Shown: positions 54,442-64,000 of the stretch, one piece after another | How the letters are laid out: every line of letters starts with the position of its first letter | Numbering within the stretch: the stretch's first letter is position 1 | NCBI GenBank assembly: GCA_036924285.1 | Contig: JAYKYS010000008.1 | Span: forward strand, 22,925,001-22,989,000 | From: Asterella californica | Lineage: Eukaryota > Streptophyta > Marchantiopsida > Marchantiales > Aytoniaceae | Direction of reading: 5' to 3' | DNA length: 64,000 nucleotides | Translations under genes and position numbers: made by a program | The notes under the pieces: model-generated | The model's database searches: none | Seen by the model: only the letters and a program-made list of their open reading frames with translations | Told to the model about the DNA's origin: nothing

Positions 54442-54475
54442 CAAGTACTGCTATAGAGCGAGGACATAGTGATAC
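54432..54475 (+). promoter_or_regulatory. T4 -1 frameshift signal, partly decayed
   Basis: G-GAT-TTT (54432-54438) in the phase of the gag-pro frame, 6-nt spacer TGACAA, arm GTACTGCTATAG (54445-54456), loop AGCGAGG, arm ACATAGTGATAC (54464-54475). Nine of twelve positions pair (two of them G-U). Three pairs differ from T1 with both partners changed. Confidence 0.7.
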
Positions 54476-55721
54476 ATTGGAGAAGGTACTCTCGTTAGAG
54501 AAAGAAAGTGCTTTTTGTACAGGAATTGTGAGATTTTCTGGGAGTGGATTTGCTACACATACACGACTTGCTGACTTGCAGAAGTGGGAGCAGAAGGTTG
54601 TGCGAAAAACTGAAAAAGATCTAAAGAGAGTTGGTGTGCTTGAAGAGGATGATAAGATAGAAGGTGTTTATTTGGAGTTAGGATTGGGAGATTTCATCGA
54701 TAAGCTTGCTATGCATGAGCAAGAAGATGAGGATCTTGTGGTGGAAGTACACTCTAGGGAGCTCTATACAGCTATAGAGTTATTCGTAGATCCTGAAGTT
54801 AGAGTTGATACTAGGTACAAAACGGTAGACAAGAAGGTAAAATCTTTTGCTCAGCCATTACCTAGTGATTCTAACCAGCGAGTCCAACAATCTTCGAAGG
54901 AGAAAAGCTTGAGAGATCTTAGCCGGGTCGGTCACAAGTTCACTGAAGCTACGCTCAAGGAGTTGAAGGTTGGTTCAGCAGATTTTCTTTTGCCTGTGGA
55001 GGAGAATAGGTTTAGGGAGATGTTAACTAGGCACGGGAAAGCTTTTGCTTTTGAAGCTTCAAAAATTGGATGTGTAGATCTTAGCATTGTGGCGTCAATG
55101 ATCATATTCACAGTTCCACATGCTCCTTGGGATTTGAGGCCAATTCCTGTACCTAGAGCGCATCTACCGAAACTCATAGAGCTCTTGAAGGAGAAGATGC
55201 AGATGAAGATCTTGGAACCATCGTTTGCACCATACTCTAGTCGTTGGTTTACAGTACCAAAGAAGAGTGGTGCATTACGGTTCATCCAAGATATGCAACC
55301 TGTGAACCAAGTGACCATCAGAAATACAGGCATAGGACCTATCGTCGGAGAGTTTGCTGAAGCGTTTGCTGGGAGGGCTATTTACTCTATAGGAGATCTT
55401 TACTCTGGATGCGATCAGTTTCAACTTGCTGAACAGAGTAGAGATATCACCACCATGAAGACACCGTTGAGATTGGTCAGAATGTGCACGCTACCACAAG
55501 GAGCAACAAACTCGGTAGAGCATATGATGAACGGGATGAACAAGGTTCTCCGTGAGTTCATTCCTAAGAAGACCATGCCTTTCTTGGATGACATTCCAAT
55601 TAAGGGATGCGTTGAGGAGGAGAAAGATGAGACAATGGATCAAAAGGGGTGTAGAAACTTTGTTGCGGATCACATTTCAGATTGTGATAAAATCTTATCA
55701 CGACTTGAAGAGGCGCACTTG

Positions 55722-55758
55722 ACACTATCAGGTGTCAAGTTTTGACACCTGATAGTGT
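55722..55758. repeat. 17-bp perfect inverted repeat inside T4 pol
   Basis: ACACTATCAGGTGTCAA (55722-55738), spacer GTT, and its exact reverse complement (55742-55758). T1 has only the first arm's counterpart, so the second arm is an extra, templated insertion of about 31 bases. Confidence 0.9.
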
Positions 55759-55996
55759 ATAGTTGGAGTTGTTCATTTGGAGTGCGAGAAGTTGTGATTG
55801 TGGGGCACCTATGTGGATGGTTTGGACGCAAGCCTGATCTTGGCAAAATGGATGCTATACGGCGGATGAAGGATAATTGTGGTTCAACAACAGAGGTGAG
55901 AAGGTTTCTTGGAGCTTGTGTCTTCTATCATGTGTGGATTCCACATTTTGCACATGTGGCTGATCCTCTTTATGATCTGTTGAGAAAACACAAGAG

Positions 55997-56001
55997 GTTT
56001 G
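55997..56001. other. CR1 target site duplication GTTTG (left)
   Basis: Five bases directly before the CR1 LTR; repeated at 62044-62048 directly after the other LTR. Confidence 0.95.
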
Positions 56002-56494
56002 TGTAAGATGAGGCTCTAGAGTGAACTCGAAACTCGAATGCCCGTGGTGGTGCATTCGCAGCCTTTATATAGTGAGAGGAATAGTACATGATAAGCTTCC
56101 GACCAATGCTCATCTCTCACGCGGATCGCTGATGTGGCTTACATGCAGCCTTAGATCTAGAACAACATCTAGAGGTTCAGAATGAGCCACGTAGAATGCT
56201 CGCTGGAAAGTTCTAGAAGCTTCTTTCTAGAAACTTCCTTCTGGAAGCTTCCCGGCTGGAAAGTTCTAGAAGCTTCTTTCTAGAAACTTCCTTCTGGAAG
56301 CTTCCCGGCTGGAAAGTTCTAGAAGCTTCCTTCTGGAAGTTTCCCGGCGGACTTTTGGCGCACTCGCCTATTGATAGAAGTACTATTTGCTGCATGTATT
56401 CTTCGGCCAACTTAGCCGTAACTAATTCTTATACCAAGGACTTCTACCAAACCAATTTCTCCTCTAGTTGATAAGTAGGACTCTACTTATTACA
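56002..56494 (-). repeat. CR1 3' LTR with triplicated heat-shock-element block
   Basis: 493 bp, 96 bp longer than the other LTR mainly because a ~53-bp block starting near 56203 is present three times (third copy shortened). Confidence 0.92.
56211..56343. promoter_or_regulatory. Array of eight perfect heat-shock-element trimers
   Basis: TTCnnGAAnnTTC occurs at 56211, 56225, 56239, 56264, 56278, 56292, 56317 and 56331, most spaced exactly 14 bases apart. The other LTR has the 61870 and 61884 trimers perfect and 61856 with one base change. This is the binding pattern of heat shock transcription factors; the response itself is inferred. Confidence 0.75.
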
Positions 56495-56510
56495 AACCTC
56501 CCTCCTTTTA
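56495..56510 (-). promoter_or_regulatory. CR1 polypurine tract
   Basis: Minus strand AAAAGGAGGGAGGTTT directly against the 3' LTR; primes plus-strand DNA synthesis in Ty3 elements. Confidence 0.85.
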
Positions 56511-56529
56511 AGAAGCAACGTCCTCGTTG

Positions 56530-56700
56530 CTCAACTGTTGTTCGAAAGCTTGCACTATGAGTGAGGCGTGTGCAAGATTGGTTGCAAGTTCCCATGTTGC
56601 TTCATGTAATGGATAGCCTTTCTATTTGACCAAATAATCTACCCGTTGATGACGAGTCCCACGAACACGTTTCTTTAAGATGCATTCCACTTCAAACTCT
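56530..56700 (-). pseudogene. CR1 chromodomain, split by a TAG
   Basis: The integrase C-terminus runs into [24 protein letters not shown], then TAG (56622-56624) where chromodomains have Trp, then KGYPLHEATWELATNL and more. The DYLVKWKG pattern is diagnostic; the stop is a G-to-A change in a Trp codon. In chromoviruses this domain steers integration to marked chromatin. Confidence 0.85.
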
Positions 56701-58934
56701 TCCTCGTCATCGATAATTTGAGGCAGTGGTCGCGACTCTTGCGAATTGCCAAATTGAGGAGGTCGTGGTGTATATCGCCGTAATAAAGACACATGAAAAA
56801 CCGGATGAATCTTCATGTGGGGTGGAAGTTCGAGTTGATATGCCACTGCTCCAATTCTCCGGACAACAGAGAAAGGCCCGATGAAGCGAGGGTTGAATTT
56901 ACGACTGCCGATCAGAATAAGGTTGGTTGTGGATAACCAAACTTGATCACCAATCGTGAACTCTTCATGCCGACGGTGTCCATCGGTATATTGCTTCTGT
57001 CGGTTCTGAGCAACTTGTAGTTTCACCTTAGCTTTTTCCACTCCTTGTTGAATTCGTGCAACGAATTCATTAACAGCATCCACTTTGGTGTTGACTGACG
57101 ACGTCGTGCTGAATCGTGTCAAACTTGCTGGTGTGAGAGGATGTTCGCCGTACATGAGATAAAAAGGTGTTTCACGAGTAGATGCATTGAGGGAGTTGTT
57201 GTAGGCAAATTCTACCAAAGGGAGTAAAGTGTCCCACTTCGCTTGCTCTTCCAGAGTAAAGGCTCGTAGTATGTCTTCAATGGTGCGATTGGCTCTTTCG
57301 GTTTGTCCATCGGTCTGTGGGTGATAAGCCGTAGACATGGCAAGTTTGGTCTTGAACAGACCAAATAGGGTTCTCCAAAACATGCTCGTAAACTGAGGAC
57401 CTCTATCTGTTATAAGCACCCGTGATAGACCGTGTTGAGCAAAAATGGTGTTCAAATATATCTGAGCAAGTTGCGGTGCTGAGACGTCTTTCGTGGTCGG
57501 TCGAAGATGGATCATCTTGTTGAGCTTATCGACGAAGATGACGATGGAGTCAAAACCTGAGCTTGTCATGGGAAGTTCACACACTAAGTCCATACTAACA
57601 TGTTCCCAATGTTTGGAAGGGATCGGGAGGGGTTGAAGGAGACCGGAGGGTGCTTGATTTGTAGCCTTATTTTGTTGACACATTGCACAACTCCGAGTGT
57701 ATACTGCAACATCCTCTGCCATCTTGGGCCAATAGAACACTCGTTGGACTACTTCCAACGTCTTTTCTGCCCCCATGTGTCCTGCAATGGCTGAATCGTG
57801 ACATTCAGTTAGTATGGTGGTACGTAGTTCTGGATCATCTGGGATCCATAACTTCCTTTCATGGAATACCAAACCACGGTTGCGGGTGATGGTTCTTGAA
57901 GGTTTTGCTGCGACAGTCTGTGCATCCGATTTTGTGCCCTCGATCAATTTTGTCCAGAAGTCAGAATTCACCTTGACTTCAGAGACTATGTTATGCACCA
58001 TAGGCATGCGGGTTAATGCATCAGCAATTTGCTTCTTGCCCTCAACGTACGTGATGGTCATGTTGAATCGCTGCCTCCATTCTGCCCAACGGATTTGTCT
58101 CTTTGAGAGATCCTTCTGCGTCTCCAAATAGACTAAAGGTTTGTGGTCTTTCTCGACCACAAAAGCCTTCTCCCCTAGATAGTGCTTCCAATGCTTAGTA
58201 GCGAGAACTATCACCAATTCTTCTCTCTCGGTGGTGTGATAGTTCTGTTCTGCTGGTAACAACTTCCGAGAGAAGTATGCAATTGGATGCCAACCATCCT
58301 TCCGTTCTTGCTGCAACACCGTCCCTACTGCCGTGCCTGATGCGTCCGTTGCTAACTTGATAGGTTTTTTTGGGTCGTACCACTTGAGGATCGGAGCATG
58401 TAGTAGCGCGGTTTTCAATGCTTGAAAATCTACTTCTTGCGCTGTTCCCCACATCCATTTCTTGCCTTTGCCTAACAGGGCAGTTAGTGGTTGTGCAAGC
58501 TTGGCAAAATGCTTAACAAATCTATGATAAAATCCTGTCAATCCCAAGAAGCTCTTAAGTTGGGTCTGATCTTCTGGAGCCTTCCATTGTTGGATGACAG
58601 CTATTTTATCGGCCATTACTTGTATGCCTTTTGCACTCACTCTGTGTCCTAAGTAGTCCACCTCCGTCTTGCCAAATTCACATTTTGAAATTTTGGCGTA
58701 CAGTTTATTTTGGCGGAGTACTTGGAGAACCTCTCTCAAATGGTGCACATGGTCCTCCATAGTTTTGCTATAGACTAGGATGTCGTCAAGAAATACAACG
58801 ACTGATCTGTCTAAGTACGGACGGAATATGTCATTCATCAGGTCCATGAAGGTGGCCGGTGCATTTGTGAGACCAAATGGCATTACTAAGTATTCGAAGT
58901 GACCATACCTTGTTCGAAAGGCAATCTTTTCCAC
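56622..58934 (-). CDS. pol: CR1 Pol: RT (C-terminal part), RNase H, integrase
   Basis: 770 codons. [14 protein letters not shown] and FLDD at residues 48-51 (FLDDILVYS), [13 protein letters not shown]. RNase [33 protein letters not shown]. Integrase: H-x3-H with GHMGAEKT, C-x2-C in RSCAMCQQ; core [17 protein letters not shown], and [13 protein letters not shown] carrying the Glu. GPF module: [13 protein letters not shown]. It is separated from the first RT third by TAG at 58956-58958 (Gln in relatives). All catalytic residues are seen. Fits chromovirus order; the subclade is not settled. Confidence 0.92.
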   Translation of the reverse strand: MEKIAFRTRYGHFEYLVMPFGLTNAPATFMDLMNDIFRPYLDRSVVVFLDDILVYSKTMEDHVHHLREVLQVLRQNKLYAKISKCEFGKTEVDYLGHRVSAKGIQVMADKIAVIQQWKAPEDQTQLKSFLGLTGFYHRFVKHFAKLAQPLTALLGKGKKWMWGTAQEVDFQALKTALLHAPILKWYDPKKPIKLATDASGTAVGTVLQQERKDGWHPIAYFSRKLLPAEQNYHTTEREELVIVLATKHWKHYLGEKAFVVEKDHKPLVYLETQKDLSKRQIRWAEWRQRFNMTITYVEGKKQIADALTRMPMVHNIVSEVKVNSDFWTKLIEGTKSDAQTVAAKPSRTITRNRGLVFHERKLWIPDDPELRTTILTECHDSAIAGHMGAEKTLEVVQRVFYWPKMAEDVAVYTRSCAMCQQNKATNQAPSGLLQPLPIPSKHWEHVSMDLVCELPMTSSGFDSIVIFVDKLNKMIHLRPTTKDVSAPQLAQIYLNTIFAQHGLSRVLITDRGPQFTSMFWRTLFGLFKTKLAMSTAYHPQTDGQTERANRTIEDILRAFTLEEQAKWDTLLPLVEFAYNNSLNASTRETPFYLMYGEHPLTPASLTRFSTTSSVNTKVDAVNEFVARIQQGVEKAKVKLQVAQNRQKQYTDGHRRHEEFTIGDQVWLSTTNLILIGSRKFNPRFIGPFSVVRRIGAVAYQLELPPHMKIHPVFHVSLLRRYTPRPPQFGNSQESRPLPQIIDDEEEFEVECILKKRVRGTRHQRVDYLVK

Positions 58935-58955
58935 ATCTTCATCAGCGATTCGAAT

Positions 58956-59615
58956 CTAGTTGTACCCGCTCCGTAAGTCTAGCTTCGTGAAGTACTTTGC
59001 TCCTTCGAGTTGGTCGAACAAGTCATCCATCCGAGGTAGTGGATACTTATTCTTCACCGTTTGTTGATTGAGTGCTCGGTAATCGATGCACATCCGTAGG
59101 TTGTTATCCTTTTTCTTAACAAAAAGGACTGGAGCTCCATATGGTGACACGCTGGGCTGGATGAACCCTTTTTGTAACATCTCCTCGATTTGCGCCTTGC
59201 ACTCCTCTAATTCATGTGGCGCTAGTCTGTATGGGGCCTTACAAGGAGGGGTGCTCCCTGGAATCACCTCGATTTTGTGGTCAATCCTTCGTTTTGGTGG
59301 TAACTCTGAAGGAAGATCATCGGGAAAGACATCCCCATATTCTGCTATCACTCCTGTCAAGCTGTTTGGTATCTGCCCGTCGAGTCGTGCACTCGGGACT
59401 TCTCTTATTAAACCCAAAAAACAGACATCGTTGTTACGTATAGCACTTGTACCTATTACATACAAAGGCAAGTTCTGTCTTCGAGATCTCACTCTATCTC
59501 CGAAGATTTTCCACTGTTTGGTTTTCATCACTTTTCTTCGCCAATCCACTTCGGGATTATACTGCTCCATCCACGGCATACCCAATATGACATCATAACG
59601 GACTAATGTGATCAC
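58956..59615 (-). pseudogene. CR1 protease end and first part of RT
   Basis: 219 codons: [20 protein letters not shown] (end of protease), then the linker [68 protein letters not shown] and LDLRSGYN with the first RT Asp. Ends at TAG 58956-58958. Upstream it is separated from the protease core by TGA at about 59617. Confidence 0.85.
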
Positions 59616-59618
59616 TCG

Positions 59619-59988
59619 TCACTCAATATCTTCACGATATTCACCTAAAGTAAGTTCTATCTTTCGAGGTAGAGATTCAATCTTCTCAGTCTGTCCATTG
59701 GGCAGTTCCACCTCTTCACTCTCATTACTTTCTAACTCCATTCCCAACTTCATAGCAGTCGATCGAGACAAAAAGTTCTCTGTTGCAACAGGATCGATTA
59801 GTACTCTCACCTGGGTCTCTTCCAAGACTCCATCCGTAATAATCAATTGTGCATTGTTTTTTGTCAATCTCCTTCTCTTTCCCTTGCCTTTCTTCTCCCT
59901 CCTTGCACCAGTAAGGCCGCGAGGTGCATTTACTGGTGTTCTTCGTTTCCCAGTCTTTCCTCGATTTCTTCATCTCCTTCCGTCTCAT
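59619..59988 (-). pseudogene. CR1 aspartic protease core with altered active site
   Basis: Reads VRVLIDPVATENFLSRSTAMKLG, where the family consensus is V-L-I-D-S-G-A-T-H. The Asp is kept, but Ser and Gly are replaced by Pro and Val, so no protease activity is expected. Then LPNGQTEKIE and IELTLGEYREDIE. Upstream basic linker (KEKEIDKKQCTIDY) is in another frame. Confidence 0.7.
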
Positions 59989-60039
59989 TCAGATGATTCA
60001 GAGGTCGACGATATGAAGGTCTTGGATCTCTAGGAAAAC

Positions 60040-61059
60040 GACTTCGGCAATTTGCAGCTATGTGGCCGAATCGCCCACAGCTGTAACTTCGACGTTGCTC
60101 GAGTTGAGGTGTAGCATTCCTGACACCTTCTCCTCTAGGAGCTCCTTGACGTCTTTCTTCTGGTCATCCTCGACGATCTCCACCTTGAAATTGTCGTGGC
60201 TGATAGCGGATGTTGCCTAGCTCCATGGGTGTCGACCCTTTGCATACGGGATTTCGGATCTATTCTGATGATTTGGTGGAATCATCACTTCTCCTCCTAA
60301 TGCTCCAGCAATTCTCTGAGCGCAAGCGATGACCTCAAAAACCGTGAGTGTATTTTGCACCATTACTTCTTGTCGAATTCTTTCCTTCAACCCCCTCTTG
60401 AAATTATCAAGAGCCTCCGCCGGACTCATATCAGTGATTGCAACTTGCAAGTCGAGGAAGGCTTCTACATACTCTTGAAGGCTTCTCTTCTGTTTCAATC
60501 CCCACATCCTCGTTCGAGCCATTTGCACCGAGTCCACAGACTGGAAATTCTTCAACAACCCTTCTTGCATTGCAGTCCATGTGACTGTCCTCCCTTCCGC
60601 CAACACCGATCTCTCCCATGCATCATACCACGTGAGAGCTTTATCAGTCAAGTAGTCACACGCAAACACTCCCGCTACATGGTCCGTGATTTGCGTACTG
60701 AAAAGTCGCAAATATCGATTCATCCGAGAAATCCAATTCTCGACTACTCCCATAAGTCGTTGGCCTTTGTACGGTTCAATGTTACATGTCTTCTTCATCC
60801 GTAGTAGCAGGGCACCTTCCTCATCGACTGGAGCTCTAACGATTTGTGCCACGGGTTCTCTTGGTGCAGCTTGCTCTCCCACCACCGGTACTCCTTGAGA
60901 CGATCCTCCTCTTGCAACGTCTGTCATACCCTGACCCTCGAGGTTCAGCATTTTGTTCTGTAATGCTTCAACCGTCATCTTCATCTCTCGAAATTCGGTC
61001 AGCATGTCTTGCATCAGTTCCTGCATCACCAACTCTGGATTTGGAGGTTGTTGCTCCAT
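60040..61059 (-). pseudogene. CR1 Gag
   Basis: 280 open codons (60217-61059): charged helix EMKMTVEALQNKMLNLEGQG, then the Retrotrans_gag region ENWISRMNRYL, ALTWYDAWE, SLQEYVEAFLDLQVAITDMSPAEALDNFKRGL. A frame change near 60235 separates it from an Arg-rich C-terminus with a knuckle at about 60046-60088 reading SYSCGRFGHIAANC, in which the first Cys has become Ser. Start ATG is 46 bases after the leader ORF stop. Confidence 0.85.
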
Positions 61060-61104
61060 GATCGCTCTCTCTCTCTCTTACGACACGTAAGTTTCAAGCT
61101 TCTC

Positions 61105-61532
61105 CTAGTACAGAGTTATGACGACCACTCGGAAACGTTCGTATACTACAGGTACTACAAAAGGGACAGGAGAATCAATTATCTCATGGTAGAAATCCTC
61201 ACCAAAATTTCTAATCACAAACTCTCTATGTAACGATTTCGGTCTGTATACATAGCGGATCTCCACCCACGTGTTGAAGGGAACAGGAGCGGGTAGGTTT
61301 AGATCCATGCTCACTAAATCAAGATGTAGACGGTCAAATCCCAACTAGCTACATATGTCACTACTGGAAGAATCACTGGGACTGGCGAATTCATCACTTG
61401 ATCCATGAAATCCTCACCGAAATGATAAACAAGATACACTCGAAAATGCTCTCGACGCATATACATAAGCTTGATATGGAAAGGATTCAAGAATGGTAAT
61501 TCTGGAGCTGGAAATCTATCCCCATCCATCAC
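61105..61532 (-). CDS. Paired small ORF, copy 5 (CR1 leader, both modules open)
   Basis: Module 1 (61314-61532, 72 codons): MMDGDRFPAPELPFLNPF, IKLMYMRREHFRVYLVYHFG, SPVPVILPVVTY, WDLTVYILI, TAG. Five bases on, module 2 (61105-61308, 67 codons): PAPVPFNTWVEIRYVYRPK, FVIRNFGEDFYHEIIDSPVPFVVPVV, VVVITLY. The modules are clearly alike (FGEDF, SPVP, PVV in both). Here the second is in another frame. They lie between the primer site and gag, so they would be the first ORFs of the genomic RNA. The same pair occurs in LTRs of the unrelated family T. Product unknown to me. Confidence 0.75.
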
Positions 61533-61630
61533 ATAGGTCTCTTGATCCTTTCAGCGCACTCAGAGTTCCAATTGCTAGGTACCTCGATCAAAGGTCCTTC
61601 TAAGAGGAGTAATCCGCTCTCTTAGAGTTT

Positions 61631-61645
61631 CCTGCTCTGATATCA
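61631..61645 (-). promoter_or_regulatory. CR1 primer-binding site, tRNA-iMet type
   Basis: Minus strand TGATATCAGAGCAGG one base after the 5' LTR end; the classical plant site is TGGTATCAGAGCAGG as remembered, one G-to-A difference. Confidence 0.85.
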
Positions 61646-61646
61646 T

Positions 61647-62043
61647 TGTAAGATGAGGCTCTAGAGTGAACTCGAAACTTGAATGCCCGTGGTGGTGCAT
61701 TCGCAGCCTTTATATAGTGAGAGGAATAGTACATGATAAGCTTCCGGCCTATGCTCATCTCTCACGCGGATCGCTGATGTGGTTTACATGCAGCCTTAGA
61801 TCTAGAACAACATCTAGAGGTTCAGAATGAGTCACGTAGAAGGCCCGCTGGAAAGTTTTAGAAGCTTCTTTCTAGAAACTTCCTTCTGGAAGTTTCCCGG
61901 CGGACTTTTGGCGCACTCGTCTATTGATAGAAGTACTATTTGCTGCATGTATTCTTCGGCCAACTTAGCCGTAATTCTTATACCAAGGACTTCTACCAAA
62001 CCAATTTCTCCTCTAGTTGATAAGTAGGACTCTACTTATTACA
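61647..62043 (-). repeat. CR1 5' LTR
   Basis: 397 bp, with one copy of the heat-shock-element block (61856-61896) and a TATA box (minus CTATATAAAGGC, about 61708-61720) some 140 bases downstream of it in the sense direction. Confidence 0.92.
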
Positions 62044-62048
62044 GTTTG
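62044..62048. other. CR1 target site duplication GTTTG (right)
   Basis: Matches 55997-56001 exactly; T4 pol sequence resumes here. Confidence 0.95.
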
Positions 62049-64000
62049 CATGGGAGGAGAGGCATACTGAGGCGATTCAGAGATTGCAACAGTTGTTATC
62101 TTCTCCACCTGTACTTCGTCGTGTGAGCTATGAAGATAGCAAACCAGTGATACTTACTGTTGATACTAGTCCGATAGCCATTGGATGGGCAGTAGGACAA
62201 GATGATGAAGAAGAGAATTGGTTTGCAGTCAGATTTGGAGCAAAGGTGTTGAGTGAGCGACATAAAAACTATCCTCAAGTGAAGAGAGAGTTATGGGGAG
62301 TAGCTACAGCTATGAAAGCTGAAAAGGACTATTTGATTGGAGCGCCAGTAATAGTAGAAACAGATTGTTTATCACTATTAGGGATGATTACAAATTGTAA
62401 CACCTATGATATTGCTATGCTACGCTGGATTGCTTACATCAAGTCCTTAAATCCTGAGTTTCGACACATAGCGGGGAAGAACAATCCAGTAGCTGATATG
62501 TTATCTCCTGCGAGGTATGAGGATGAGGAGGAGATGATAGAAGATACAGAAGACGTTGTACTACTGTTTTCTGTAGAGCTCAAGGAGGTGAGAGTGAGCA
62601 TTCGAAACCGTTCATGGAGGAGCTATATGAAGGAGAATGGATAGACATAGGACGCTATCTAAGCTTGTTGACTAGACAGCCAAGATGGAGTGATGCCCAC
62701 TTTAAACAAATCAGGAGGAAGGCTTATAACTACTTGCTACAAGGTGGTTATTTGTGGAGACATGCTAAGCAAGGTGGTAAGATGCCACAAAGGGTTGTGT
62801 GCAAGATTGACATGCAGAAGTTACTCATGCAAGAGTTTCATGAGAGCTTGTGGGCAGGACATAGAGGTATTAATGCCACCTTTACAAAGCCGAAGGAGAG
62901 ATTGGTGGCGTAACATGTACAGAGATGTAGTTCAATTTGTGGAGACATGCCAAACTTGTAAAGAGTATTCAAGAATTCGACATCGAGATGGGTTACATCC
63001 TACTTATCCACTTGCAATGCATTATAAGTGGGTAGTAGATCTTGTTATTATGCCAATTGGTATATGGCAGATGCGATACTTAGTTTTGACACGTGAGGAT
63101 TTGTCCAACCAAGTGGAAGGGCGAGCCTTACGGACAAAATCCACAGAGGGAGTATGCAAATTCTTGTTGGAAGATGTGATTTGTAGATATGGTTGTGTTG
63201 AGAAGATCACAGCTGATCGAGGAGAGCTGAACAATGATGAGTCTAAAGCGTTGTTCAAGAGGTGTGGTGTGAAGTTAGCTCTCACCACAGCCTACAATCC
63301 GGAGGGTAATGCGAAGAGTGAACGTGGTCATCCTCCTATTGTGAAAGCTATTGTGAAAGCTTGCAAAGGGAAGGCAAGAGAATGACCAAGATTTCTTCCG
63401 TTTGCATTATAGGCTGATCGTTCGACTCATAGTTCAGTTACGGGATATATGCCAGCGGAGTTGATGCAAGGGCAGAAACCTATCATGCCCATTGAGGAGC
63501 ACATATCCACTTGGAGTGTTCTATCTTGGGAGGATGGTATGTCTACAGAAGATCTTCTTGCTGTCAGAATTCATCAATTAGAGAGGAGACCTGAAGATGT
63601 AGAGATCGCATTGGAGAAGCTGAAAGAGGCGCGCTTGAGAAACAAGGACAGATTTGATAAGCGTCATCGATTAAGACCGAAGGAGATTAAAAGAGGAGAT
63701 TGGGTGTTGGTCTACGATAGTAGCTTGGACAACCAACACAGTGCGCTTAGAAAATTCTCTAAGCGATGGTTTGGCCTGTATGTGATTCTTGTCATGCATG
63801 ACAATGCCACATATTCACTAAGAGAGCTTGATGGGGCAGAGCTCAAGGTTCTCATTGCAGGCAAGCGTGTGAAACTCTTCAAGAAGCGAGATGAAGAGAT
63901 AAGCATGGAGGAAGTCGGAGCAGAGTTTGATCTCTTGGATGACGACGGAGAAGATTTGGATGACGAAGATATTGCTAACGACAACATCAATCAAGATGAC
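62049..64000 (+). pseudogene. T4 Pol, RNase H and integrase part (after CR1)
   Basis: Resumes with WEERHTEAIQRLQQLL. RNase H: VDTSPIAIGW, RELWGVATAM, ETDCLSLLGM, VADMLSPARY. Integrase: HESLWAGHRG keeps the second His that T1 has lost; ETCQTCKEY; core VVDLVIMP, ITADRGELN, NAKSERGHPP. Frame changes near 62590 and 62900. TGA at 63383-63385 and TAG at 63410-63412 both replace Trp codons seen in T1. Then KRWFGLYVIL (GPY module with Pro to Leu), VAGKRVKLFKKR and an acidic tail running to the window end. Confidence 0.88.

Larger units (their letters stand above)
54438..56001 (+). pseudogene. T4 Pol, RT part (before CR1)
   Basis: Open from 54438 to 55745 in the -1 frame relative to gag-pro; first codon is not ATG, agreeing with frameshift expression. 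RT motifs: LRPIPVPRAHLPKL, GDLYSGCDQFQL (Tyr to Cys), TLPQGATNS, FLDDIPIKG. A ~31-bp foldback insertion near 55739 breaks the frame. The sequence then resumes VVIVGHLCGWFGRKP to the CR1 insertion point at 56001. Confidence 0.85.
56002..62043 (-). mobile_element. CR1, chromovirus with 5-bp TSD, inserted in T4 pol
   Basis: LTRs at 56002-56494 and 61647-62043 (TGTAAGATG...CTTATTACA on the plus strand), TSD GTTTG. Coding is on the minus strand in the order leader ORFs, gag, protease, RT, RNase H, integrase, chromodomain. Primer site and polypurine tract are in place. Inactivated by a few stops and one frame shift. Confidence 0.95.
38891..64000 (+). mobile_element. T4, family T retrotransposon hosting T3 solo LTR, T1 and CR1
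   Basis: Pieces in order: LTR part 38891-39150, [T3 solo LTR], LTR part with paired ORF 41146-41667, [T1], LTR part 50382-52013, primer site 52016, gag-pro 52071-54441, pol 54438-56001, [CR1], pol 62049-64000. The pol reaches its acidic tail at the window edge; hairpin, polypurine tract and 3' LTR should lie just outside. Many frame shifts and stops show it is old. Confidence 0.8.

Noticed and set aside
56203..56350. Regularly spaced ~53-bp repeats, CRISPR-like at first sight
   Set aside because: Units are directly adjacent without unique spacers and lie in a retrotransposon LTR; the internal period is the heat-shock-element spacing.
1..64000. Host protein-coding genes, tRNA or rRNA genes
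   Set aside because: Every ORF with recognisable domains is retroelement-derived, and no cloverleaf or rRNA signature was found by eye. Small host exons in the unassigned stretches cannot be excluded.

Overview
This window is plant-type nuclear DNA made almost entirely of Ty3/gypsy LTR retrotransposons and their wreckage; I see no host gene, rRNA, tRNA or CRISPR array. The plant assignment rests on three things: an Athila/Tat-like reverse transcriptase with a decayed tRNA-Asp-type primer site, a chromovirus with a C-terminal chromodomain and a tRNA-iMet-type primer site, and a third lineage whose primer site matches the 3' end of plant tRNA-Trp as I remember it. Reads like a large, repeat-rich streptophyte genome, perhaps a seedless plant; I cannot name the species.

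Three lineages are present. (1) Family A, Athila/Tat-like: A1 on the minus strand (270-9159), A2 (25562-29489), a tandem LTR array A3 (30871-38172) and an inverted fragment (38173-38886). It has ~1.5 kb LTRs (TGCTATCTTA...CACTACA) and an additional coiled-coil ORF next to the 3' LTR. (2) Family T, tRNA-Trp-primed: T1 (41668-50377, two 1373-bp LTRs nearly identical), T2 (9160-~19330, nested and deleted), T3 composite (12915-17421), T3 solo LTR (39151-41141), T4 (38891 to beyond the window end), T4-type solo LTR (20783-23125), a T1-type solo LTR (15134-16330) and T5, a 3' end (29490-30870). All begin TGTC and most end (C)GACA. (3) Chromovirus CR1 (56002-62043, minus), inserted in T4 pol with TSD GTTTG.

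Layout: A1 gag-pol remnant (270-5384), its LTR (5915-7444) and extra ORF (7498-9159), cut by T2. T2 holds the T3 composite, which in turn holds a solo LTR. A large imperfect foldback (about 19345-25215) follows, with a captured pol fragment at its centre and a T4-type solo LTR inside one arm. Then come A2, T5, the A3 array, and T4. The long LTR of T4 contains both the T3 solo LTR and the whole of T1, and its pol contains CR1.

The most interesting signals are: a conserved pair of ~70-codon paralogous ORFs in sense orientation in T3 and T4 LTRs and in the CR1 leader; a -1 frameshift signal (slippery heptamer, 6-nt spacer, covarying 12-nt hairpin) between gag-pro and pol of family T; 4-bp target duplications of form NCGN for every family T insertion whose flank can be read; a covarying hairpin just upstream of the family T polypurine tract; and an array of perfect heat-shock-element trimers in the CR1 LTR.
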